A DNA stretch of 64,000 nt from Pseudomonadota bacterium. Its GTDB lineage: Bacteria > Pseudomonadota > Alphaproteobacteria > Rhodobacterales > Rhodobacteraceae. The first letter of the stretch is position 1; each line of letters starts with the position of its first letter. Below the pieces are notes generated by a model. It made no database searches. It had not been told where the DNA came from and saw only the letters and a program-made list of their open reading frames with translations. Positions 18,760-25,826 of the stretch are shown piece by piece. The stretch spans positions 1 through 64,000 of the forward strand of contig JAKALB010000001.1 of the NCBI GenBank assembly GCA_021813365.1, given 5' to 3'. The position numbers and the translations under genes are program-made.

Positions 18760-18928
18760 CCCACCTGCCCCGCAACCGGCGCAAGACGCGACTCGACAGG
18801 CTGTTCCGGCGGCCCCTGCTCGGCTGCGGCCGAAACGCACCGGTGGCCACCGGCCAGCCGCGGCCTTCGCCCGTCTCGGGGAAAGCACAGGCCAGCATCG
18901 CGACCATGCGGCGAACGGCCGCGGCGGT

Positions 18929-19243
18929 TCAGATCGCCATGTCTTCCGGTTTCTTGCCCGCCGCCAGGGCTTCGCTGAACCACCGGGGTTTGCGGCCACG
19001 CCCTGACCAGGTTTGCGACTTGTTGGCCGGGTTGGCATATTTCGCGCCGGCGGCGGCGCGTTTGCGTGGCGCGGTCATCGCGGCCAGTTCATTCAACGTG
19101 AAGCCGCGCGCGCGGGCCAGTTCTTCCAGCTCTTGAGCAACGGCACGCATGGCGCGTTCCTCAAAGGTGGCGATGGCACGCAGCACCTGCGCCTGGAGAT
19201 CCTTCAGCTCTTTCAGGGAAAGGCTATTCAGGTCGATCGGCAT
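18929..19243 (-). CDS. hvrA: H-NS family trans-acting regulator HvrA
   Basis: This 104-residue protein has an N-terminal coiled-coil oligomerisation region (residues 8-50) and the H-NS C-terminal DNA-binding core at residues 69-88 (YANP, then TWSGRGRKPRW). In Rhodobacter capsulatus HvrA activates photosynthesis genes in low light and lies directly downstream of regA, as here (63-base gap). It should bind AT-rich, curved DNA. Confidence 0.9.
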   Translation of the reverse strand: MPIDLNSLSLKELKDLQAQVLRAIATFEERAMRAVAQELEELARARGFTLNELAAMTAPRKRAAAGAKYANPANKSQTWSGRGRKPRWFSEALAAGKKPEDMAI

Positions 19244-19306
19244 GGCTCTAGCTCCCGTATTTCCAATTCCGCAGTTAGCTAGGGCCTGACTGTCGGTGGT
19301 GCAAGT

Positions 19307-19861
19307 CTATTTCGGGCTGCGCTTGGCAAGAATTCGCTGCAACGTCCGGCGATGCATGGAAAGCCTGCGCGCCGTTTCCGAGACATTGCGGTCGCACATT
19401 TCAAAAACACGCTGGATATGTTCCCAGCGGACCCGGTCGGCAGACATCGGATTTTCCGGCGGTGCGGGATGCGTATCGCCGCGCTGCAAAAGCGCATTGG
19501 TGATGTCATTGGCATCGGCGGGTTTCGAAAGGTAATCCGTGGCGCCGATCTTGACCGCCGCCACCGCCGTGGCAATTGTGCCATAGCCGGTCAGCACCAC
19601 GATCCGGCAATCGGGCCGCCGGTCGCGCAGAACTTCGACCACATCCAGGCCATTTCCATCCAGCAGCCGCAGGTCGACCACGGCATAGGCCGGGGGCCGG
19701 GTCATGGCCGCCACCTTGCCAGCAGCCACGCTTTCGGCCGTTTCCGGCAGAAAGCCCCGTTTTTCCATCGCCTTGGCCAGGCGCTTCACAAAGGGCTCGT
19801 CATCATCGACCAGCAAAAGGCTGCGGTCGGCACCAAGATCAAGGGGGGCTGGATCGCTCAT
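19307..19861 (-). CDS. regA: Redox response regulator RegA (PrrA/ActR)
   Basis: The 184-residue response regulator has a receiver domain at residues 12-125 (acidic pocket DDDE at 19-22, phospho-acceptor Asp63, Thr91, Lys113), a Pro-rich linker (HPAPPENP), and a Fis-type helix-turn-helix at about 158-181 (NVSETARRLSMHRRTLQRIL). RegA/PrrA controls photosynthesis, respiration, nitrogen and carbon fixation and hydrogenase genes in response to redox state, phosphorylated by RegB. It is 16 bases downstream of senC, with which it should be co-transcribed. Confidence 0.95.
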   Translation of the reverse strand: MSDPAPLDLGADRSLLLVDDDEPFVKRLAKAMEKRGFLPETAESVAAGKVAAMTRPPAYAVVDLRLLDGNGLDVVEVLRDRRPDCRIVVLTGYGTIATAVAAVKIGATDYLSKPADANDITNALLQRGDTHPAPPENPMSADRVRWEHIQRVFEMCDRNVSETARRLSMHRRTLQRILAKRSPK

Positions 19862-19877
19862 GCTGCAAAGTCAGCGT

Positions 19878-20501
19878 TCAGGATGCAGCTTTGTCAAGAT
19901 AGCATGCCACGCGTCTGGCCATGTCTTCTTCGGTCACATCCCGGTCGAACACATCCACAAAGCCCAGCCCGGGCAGCATCAGATAGGTGAAGGTGGTGTG
20001 ATCCACCGTGTAATATTCATCCTGGGGATTGGGGATGTTGTAATAGACCTTGTAGGCCTTGGCCACGGCTCGGATCTGCTCTTCGCTGCCGGTCAGCGCC
20101 ACCAGTTTCGGCGAAAGGTTGGCGGCGTAATCCTTCATCATGGCGGGCGTATCGCGTTTGGGATCGACCGATATGAACACCGGCGTTATTGCAAATCCCT
20201 GTCTTTCGAGATTTTCGGCCACCGCGACATTGCGTGCATTGTCCAATGGGCACACGTCAGGGCAGAATCCATAGCCGAAATAGACAAGGCTGGGTTTGGC
20301 CAATACATCCTTGTCGGTCACGGATTGGCCGTCGCCATTCAGGAGCGTGAACGGTCCGCCGATCTGGCCGCCCGCCACCGTGGCGCCCCGGCACTCGGCA
20401 AAGACATCGGCGCCGCGGCCCTTCAGCTGGATCGCCACCACGGTGCCCAGAACCATCGCCCCCAGGGCCACCGCGCCCGCCACTGCATAAAGCTTCTGCA
20501 T
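19878..20501 (-). CDS. senC: SCO1/SenC (PrrC) copper chaperone
   Basis: This 207-residue membrane-anchored protein has an N-terminal helix at residues 5-25 and a thioredoxin-like domain with the copper-binding CxxxC (Cys80, Cys84 in GFCPDVCP) and the distant His168 (TVDHTTF). It delivers copper to cytochrome c oxidase and, in relatives, links oxidase activity to RegB signalling. The start ATG 20501 has GAGG just upstream. It shares a 78-base divergent intergenic region with regB. Confidence 0.93.
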   Translation of the reverse strand: MQKLYAVAGAVALGAMVLGTVVAIQLKGRGADVFAECRGATVAGGQIGGPFTLLNGDGQSVTDKDVLAKPSLVYFGYGFCPDVCPLDNARNVAVAENLERQGFAITPVFISVDPKRDTPAMMKDYAANLSPKLVALTGSEEQIRAVAKAYKVYYNIPNPQDEYYTVDHTTFTYLMLPGLGFVDVFDRDVTEEDMARRVACYLDKAAS

Positions 20502-20579
20502 CTGCCTCGTTCCATTCACGTTGATCCCCGGCGGCGGCGACCTTAACAATGTCCTTCCAACAGGGGAAACGGGATTTCC

Positions 20580-21968
20580 ATGGCCTCGACCGGCTTTGCC
20601 GCGAAATTTGGCGCGGATCGACGCGACTTCCTGCGCCTGCGGACGCTGATCCTGCTGCGCTGGACCGCGATCATTGGCCAGGGAACGGCGCTGCTGGTCG
20701 CGGTTCAGGTGTTCGGGCTGAAACTGCCGCTTGGCGCCTGCCTGATGGTGGTGGCGGTGCTGGTCATCGCCAATGTCGGCTCGCAGATCGTTTATCCGGC
20801 CAGCAAGCGGCTGAGCGACCGCGAAGCCCTGCTGATGCTGACCTTCGACCTGCTGCAACTGGCGGCGCTGCTGCTGCTCACCGGCGGAATCGACAATCCC
20901 TTTGCGCTGTTGCTGCTGGTGCCCGTCTCGATCTCGGCAACGGCACTGACGCTGGAGGCCACAGCCTTTCTGGGGCTGATGGCGGCGATCCTGGTGACGC
21001 TGATGCTGCGCATCAATGTTCCTCTCGAGACGGTCGACGGCCGGGTGCTGACCCTGCCCGGCCTGTTCCGTCTGGGCTATTGGCTGGCGCTCTTGATCGG
21101 CACCGGGTTCCTGGCGCTGTATTCCCGGCGCGTGGCGCAGGAAATGCGCGCGATGGCCGATGCCCTGCTGGCGGTGCAGATGGCCCTGGCGCGCGAACAG
21201 AAGCTGACCGATCTGGGCGGCGTGGTGGCCGCCGCGGCGCATGAACTCGGCACGCCGCTGGCCACGATCAAGCTGGTCTCGACCGAGCTGATCGACGAAT
21301 TGGCCGACCGGCCGGCTCTGGCCGAGGATGCGGCACTGATCCGCGATCAGGCAGACCGCTGCCGCGACATCCTGCGCTCGATGGGCCGCGTGGGAAAGGA
21401 GGATCGGCAGGTGTTGCAGGCGCCGTTGGGCGAGGTGATCCGTGTGGCGGCAGAGCCGCATCTGGACCGGGGCAAGACCGTGCTGATCAGCCTGCAACCC
21501 GAAGGCGATGGCGAAGATCGCCAGCCCCTGGTGCAGCGTCGGCCCGAAGTGATCCACGGGCTGCGCAACCTGGTGCAGAACGCGGTCGATTTCGCCCGGA
21601 GCCGGGTCTGGATCGACGGCAGCTGGACCGCCGACCGCATCACGCTGCGGGTGGTCGACGACGGCCCGGGCTATCCTCCGCAGATGCTGGGGCGGATCGG
21701 CGACCCTTTTCTGCGGGTGCGGTCGCGGCCGCAGGAGACGCTGCTGCGGCCGGAATATGAAGGCATGGGGCTGGGCCTGTTCATCGCCAAGACCCTGCTG
21801 GAGCATACCGGGGCGGAATTGACCTTTGCCAATGCCGCCGACCCTTTCCTGGATCCGGCCGAGCGGCCGGAACGCTGCGGCGCGCTGGTCATGGTCAGCT
21901 GGCCGCGTGCGGTGTTCGAGGCCCGGCCCGAAGAGCTGCAAGGCCTGAACCGCCCGCTTTCAGCCTAG
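20580..21968 (+). CDS. regB: Redox sensor histidine kinase RegB (PrrB/ActS)
   Basis: The 462-residue kinase has about six membrane helices in residues 22-182, including the ubiquinone-sensing motif GGIDNPF (102-108). The H-box AAAHELGTPLATIKLV carries phospho-acceptor His221, and redox-active Cys261 follows (DRCRDIL). The ATPase domain shows VQNAVDFA, DDGPGYPP and GMGLGLFIAKTLL. It senses quinone/oxidase redox state and phosphorylates RegA. All key residues known from R. capsulatus RegB are present. It is divergent from senC-regA. Confidence 0.96.
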   Translation: MASTGFAAKFGADRRDFLRLRTLILLRWTAIIGQGTALLVAVQVFGLKLPLGACLMVVAVLVIANVGSQIVYPASKRLSDREALLMLTFDLLQLAALLLLTGGIDNPFALLLLVPVSISATALTLEATAFLGLMAAILVTLMLRINVPLETVDGRVLTLPGLFRLGYWLALLIGTGFLALYSRRVAQEMRAMADALLAVQMALAREQKLTDLGGVVAAAAHELGTPLATIKLVSTELIDELADRPALAEDAALIRDQADRCRDILRSMGRVGKEDRQVLQAPLGEVIRVAAEPHLDRGKTVLISLQPEGDGEDRQPLVQRRPEVIHGLRNLVQNAVDFARSRVWIDGSWTADRITLRVVDDGPGYPPQMLGRIGDPFLRVRSRPQETLLRPEYEGMGLGLFIAKTLLEHTGAELTFANAADPFLDPAERPERCGALVMVSWPRAVFEARPEELQGLNRPLSA

Positions 21969-22023
21969 GCAGCGGCATTTCCGCAGTCAGGTGCCGGAGG
22001 GCCGGAATATACTTTCGATTGAA

Positions 22024-22038
22024 TTAACTTTCCGTTAG
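22024..22038 (+). promoter_or_regulatory. CtrA-like site (TTAA-N7-TTAG) in an AT-rich promoter region
   Basis: The region 22005-22065 is strikingly AT-rich for this genome. It contains TTAA, seven bases, then TTAG, one mismatch from the CtrA consensus TTAA-N7-TTAA, 49 bases before the PAS-protein start. A weak TTGAAT / TAAATA pair (22019-22024 and 22040-22045) overlaps it. Function is inferred. Confidence 0.3.
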
Positions 22039-22086
22039 GTAAATATCCTCTAAGTTGTATCAGTAACCTTGTGGTGCTGGTGCTGG

Positions 22087-23652
22087 ATGAACGGATTGCT
22101 TGCCTCGGGTTTGGTCATCGGCGCCACCGCTGTCGCGGCCGTGGCCTTTGGCCTGTGGCTCGACAGCTGGATGACGCGGCGCAAACCGGTGCGGCGGCCG
22201 TCGCTGTTTGCCGAAACCCAGGTCGGCGCGGTGTTCCTGTTCGATGGCGAGGCGCTGGTGGATTGTTCGCCCGCGGCCCGGGCGATCCTGGCGCAGCAGT
22301 TGACGCATTCCGGCCCCTGGGTGCGGCTGATGTCGTTCCTGGCGCCGCGGTTTCCCGATGTCGAGGCGCGGCTGCGCGCGTTGGGTGAACAGGGCGCGCT
22401 GACCATGGCGTCGGAAAGCGACCGGCCGCTGCTGTTGTCGGCCGAACTGCGCGGCGGGCTGACGCGGGTGACGCTGATCGACGCAGAGCGTGAAGACCGG
22501 ATGCCCGGCCAGGACCCGATGATCTATCGCGCCCAGGTCGAGGAGCTTGAGCAGCTGCGCAATGTCGTGGCCCAGGCGCCGGTGCTGATCTGGCGCGAGA
22601 AGGCCGATGGTTCGATCATCTGGGCCAATGCGACCTATGTGATGCTGCTGACCGAACTGCTGGAGCCGGGCACCGATCTGGCCTGGCCCCTGCCCGGCCT
22701 GTTCGAGGCAAAAGAGCCGACCCCCGGCAAGCCGGACCGCCGCAAGCTGAAGCTGCAGAACGGAACCGAAGTCTGGTACGAGCTGCAACGGCGCGTCGAA
22801 GGAACAGAGCGGCTGATCTTTGCCCTGCCGGCGGACCAGATCGAAATGGCCGAACGGGCGCTGCGCGACGTGTTGGTGACGCTGACCAAGACCTTCGCCC
22901 ACCTGCATGTCGGCCTGGCGATCTTTGACAAGGAGCGCCACCTGCAACTGTTCAACCCGGCGATGACCGATCTGACCGGCCTGCCGGTCGATCTTCTGGC
23001 GCGCAAACCCAGCCTGACCGCCGTGCTGGACGCAATGCGTGAGCGCAACACGATCCCTGAACCGAAGGATTACCGCAGTTGGCGGCGGCAACTGATCCAG
23101 ATGGAAAGGGCCGCGGTGGCCGGCAGCTATGAGGAAACCTGGAGCCTGCCCTCGGGCCAGACCTATCGCGTGATCGGCCGGCCGCATCCCGATGGTGCGC
23201 TGGCGCTGATCCTCGAAGACATCTCGGACGAGATGACGCGCTCGCGGCGCTATCGGGCCGAAATCGAGCTGGGCCTCTCGGTGCTGGATGGGCTGGACGA
23301 GGCGGTGGCGGTGTTCTCTCAGGCCGGGCAACTGGTGATGTCGAACGCCGCCTATGCGCAGCTCTGGAACCATGACCCCGGGTCGGACTTGTCGGACGCC
23401 TCGCTGACCAACGTGGTGCGGCACTGGAAGACCGCCTCGGCGCCCAGCCCGGTCTGGGCGCAGTTCGAGGATCTGGCTTCCGGCGGGGGGGATCGCCAGG
23501 GTTTGAGCGCCGAGGCGCGGCTGGTCGACGGGCGGCTGCTGACCTGCCGGTTCACGCCACTGGTCGGCGGCGCGACCATGGCCGCGTTCCGGGTGGTGCC
23601 ACCGGTTCCCGCCGCGCGCGCCGTGGCCGAAGCCGACCGGAAACTCGCCTGA
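22087..23652 (+). CDS. PAS-domain membrane protein without kinase output
   Basis: This 521-residue protein has an N-terminal membrane helix (LLASGLVIGATAVAAVAFGLWL), a first PAS-like region (about residues 25-120), and two further PAS-type folds (about 150-260 and 265-390; HVGLAIFDKERHLQLFNPAMTDLTGLP is typical PAS_7), then a fourth PAS-like stretch (LSVLDGLDEAVAVFSQAGQLVMSNAAYAQLW). It ends without any histidine kinase, GGDEF or HTH domain. ATG 22087 gives the membrane-anchor start. The tsaE fusion follows 42 bases later. It is probably a sensory or scaffolding protein; role unknown. Confidence 0.75.
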   Translation: MNGLLASGLVIGATAVAAVAFGLWLDSWMTRRKPVRRPSLFAETQVGAVFLFDGEALVDCSPAARAILAQQLTHSGPWVRLMSFLAPRFPDVEARLRALGEQGALTMASESDRPLLLSAELRGGLTRVTLIDAEREDRMPGQDPMIYRAQVEELEQLRNVVAQAPVLIWREKADGSIIWANATYVMLLTELLEPGTDLAWPLPGLFEAKEPTPGKPDRRKLKLQNGTEVWYELQRRVEGTERLIFALPADQIEMAERALRDVLVTLTKTFAHLHVGLAIFDKERHLQLFNPAMTDLTGLPVDLLARKPSLTAVLDAMRERNTIPEPKDYRSWRRQLIQMERAAVAGSYEETWSLPSGQTYRVIGRPHPDGALALILEDISDEMTRSRRYRAEIELGLSVLDGLDEAVAVFSQAGQLVMSNAAYAQLWNHDPGSDLSDASLTNVVRHWKTASAPSPVWAQFEDLASGGGDRQGLSAEARLVDGRLLTCRFTPLVGGATMAAFRVVPPVPAARAVAEADRKLA

Positions 23653-23694
23653 CCACGCCTTGCGCCGGGCCATGGCCGGGGTAGACTCGGCACC

Positions 23695-25140
23695 ATGCAA
23701 GTTGCGCTGATCCTTGACCTGCCGACGCCCGAGGCGACCGAAGACCTGGCTCGGGTGCTGGCGGGCGGGTTGCAGGCGGGTGACAGCCTGCTGCTGGAAG
23801 GGCCGATCGGGGCCGGCAAGTCGCATCTGGCCCGGGCGCTGATCCGCTCGCGTCTGGGCAACCCCTCCGAGGAAGTGCCCTCGCCCAGTTTCACCCTGGT
23901 GCAGACCTATCCCGGCGATCCGCCGATCTGGCATGCCGACCTCTATCGCCTGGGCCACCCCGACGAGGTGCTGGAACTGGGCCTGGATGCGGCGTTCGAG
24001 ACCGACATCACCCTGGTGGAATGGCCCGACCGGCTGGGCCGCGATGCACCCGCCGACGCGATTCGCGTGGCCTTGGCGCCGGCGGGAGAGGGGCGGCGGG
24101 CCACGATCCGCCTCTCTGGCCGCGAGGCCCTGGCAGTCGCCCTGCGGGAATTTGCCCTGGCGCTGTTTCTGGCGCGCTGCGGGTGGGCCGCGGCCGAGCG
24201 GGAGCCGCTGGCAGGCGATGCCTCGGGCCGGCGGTTCATCCGGCTGCGGCGGGCGGATCGCACTGCGGTGCTGCTGGACAATCCGCCGGGCCTGGCCGAC
24301 CGGGTCGACGACTATGTGAAGATCGGTCGGCACCTGCGCCGGATCGGCCTGTCCGCACCCGAAATCTTCGCCGAGGATCTGGCCAACGGCTTTCTGCTGC
24401 TTGAGGATCTCGGCGACGACCTGCTGTCGCGCCGTCTCATGACCCGCCCGCAGGAAGAGGCTGCGCTTTACGCCCTGGCCTGTGATGCGCTGGTGCAGAT
24501 GCAGGCAGCGCCCGCGCCGGACGGTCTGCCGAACCTCAGCGCCGAGGACTGGGCCGAAGCGGCGCTGCTGGCGCTGAGCTTCTATGTCCGGGGCGCGACG
24601 GGCCAGACGCCAGACCCCGGGCCATTGCGCGCGGCGCTGGTCCAGGCGCTGCGGGCCTTTGGCGACGGGCCCAGGGTGCTGATCCACCGGGATTACTTCA
24701 TGGGCAACCTGTTGTTGCTGCCGCGTCCGGGCACTGCCGCCCTCGGGCTGGTGGATTTCCAATCGGGGCAGTTGGGGCAGCCGGTCTACGACCTCGTCTC
24801 GCTGCTGCAAGACGCCCGCCGCGATGTCGCCCCCGCCGTCGAGGCCGCCACCAAGGCGCGGTTTGCCACCATCACCGGCGCCGGTCCGCAGTTTCAGGCC
24901 GCCTATGCCGTCTGGGGCGTTCAGCGCGCGCTGCGTATCCTGGGCATCTTTGCCCGGCTGTGCCTGGTCGAGGGCAGGCCGGCCTATCTGGACCACCTGC
25001 CCCGGGTGATGCGCGATCTGCGCCGCAACCTGGCCCATCCGGGACTGGAGAAACTCGATCGTCTCTGCGAAGGCCTGTTGCCCAATCCGACCCCGAAAGT
25101 CCTGAGCCGTCTGAGGTCGCAATGCGGCGCTTTCCGCTGA
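23695..25140 (+). CDS. tsaE: Bifunctional TsaE ATPase / sugar phosphotransferase (AmgK-like) fusion
   Basis: This 481-residue protein fuses two enzymes. Residues 1 to about 155 are TsaE, with the P-loop GPIGAGKSH, PSPSFTLVQTY and WHADLYRL...VEWPDRLG; it powers t6A37 formation with TsaB and TsaD. Residues about 160-481 are an APH-fold kinase: LLLEDLGDDL, catalytic loop HRDYFMGN (Asp333 as likely base) and the metal-binding VDFQSG. The kinase resembles AmgK, which phosphorylates N-acetylmuramate/GlcNAc at C1. The next gene encodes a MurU-like nucleotidyltransferase and overlaps it by 19 bases, supporting a cell-wall recycling role for the kinase half. Confidence 0.9.
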   Translation: MQVALILDLPTPEATEDLARVLAGGLQAGDSLLLEGPIGAGKSHLARALIRSRLGNPSEEVPSPSFTLVQTYPGDPPIWHADLYRLGHPDEVLELGLDAAFETDITLVEWPDRLGRDAPADAIRVALAPAGEGRRATIRLSGREALAVALREFALALFLARCGWAAAEREPLAGDASGRRFIRLRRADRTAVLLDNPPGLADRVDDYVKIGRHLRRIGLSAPEIFAEDLANGFLLLEDLGDDLLSRRLMTRPQEEAALYALACDALVQMQAAPAPDGLPNLSAEDWAEAALLALSFYVRGATGQTPDPGPLRAALVQALRAFGDGPRVLIHRDYFMGNLLLLPRPGTAALGLVDFQSGQLGQPVYDLVSLLQDARRDVAPAVEAATKARFATITGAGPQFQAAYAVWGVQRALRILGIFARLCLVEGRPAYLDHLPRVMRDLRRNLAHPGLEKLDRLCEGLLPNPTPKVLSRLRSQCGAFR

Positions 25141-25826
25141 TGATCTTTGCCGCCGGCTTCGGCACCCGGATGGGCGCGCTGACCGCCGATCGGCCCAAGC
25201 CGCTGATCCCGGTGAGGGGTCGCCCGCTGATCGACCATGCCCTGGCCCTGGCGGCCGCGGTGCCGGTCGGGCCGGTGGTGGTGAATCTGCATTACCTGGG
25301 CGAGCAGCTGGCCGCGCATCTGGCGGGGCGGGATGTGCTGTTGTCGTGGGAGCGCGATCAGATCCTGGAAACCGGCGGCGGACTGAAGCGGGCGTTGCGG
25401 CTGCTGGGGGCCGGACCGGTGATGACCCTGAACCCGGATGCCGTCTGGACCGGGCCGAACCCTCTGGTGACGCTGCAATCCGCCTGGACCGACGGGATCG
25501 AGGGGCTGCTGCTGGTTGCCCCGCCAGAGCGGTTGCGCGGTCGGGCAACGGCGTCGGCCGATTTCGTGATGGACAGTGCCGGCCGGCTACGGCGGGCCGA
25601 CGGCGCGTGCGAGGGCGTGGTCTATCTGGGCGCGCAGATCCTCCAGCCCCAGCCGGTGGCGGATTGGCCCGAACCGGTGTTCTCGTTGAACAGGGTCTGG
25701 GATAGGATGATCGCGCGCGGCGGGCTCTATGGCGTCCTTCATTCGGGCGGCTGGTGCGATGTCGGCTCGCCCGCGGGCATTGCCCAGGCCGAGGCCCTGC
25801 TGGCGGAGGAGGACTTGGGTGGCTGA
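25122..25826 (+). CDS. Nucleotidyltransferase, MurU-like
   Basis: The 234-residue enzyme starts PLMIFAAGFGTRMGALT, then DRPKPLIPV, the sugar-nucleotide pyrophosphorylase signature. Metal-site residues are plausible at LNPDAVW and WCDVGSP. MurU makes UDP-MurNAc from MurNAc-1-phosphate and UTP in the anabolic recycling route that bypasses MurA and so fosfomycin. The adjacent AmgK-like domain supports this reading. ATG 25122 lies inside the tsaE-fusion gene with GAGG just before it, and the 3' end overlaps addB by eight bases. Confidence 0.82.
   Translation: MRRFPLMIFAAGFGTRMGALTADRPKPLIPVRGRPLIDHALALAAAVPVGPVVVNLHYLGEQLAAHLAGRDVLLSWERDQILETGGGLKRALRLLGAGPVMTLNPDAVWTGPNPLVTLQSAWTDGIEGLLLVAPPERLRGRATASADFVMDSAGRLRRADGACEGVVYLGAQILQPQPVADWPEPVFSLNRVWDRMIARGGLYGVLHSGGWCDVGSPAGIAQAEALLAEEDLGG

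Noticed and set aside
18840-18853. Perfect 14-bp palindrome CCGGTGGCCACCGG between the HD gene and hvrA
   Set aside because: In GC-rich DNA a 14-bp palindrome is not rare, there is no T-run, and it is not placed at either stop codon; function cannot be supported.
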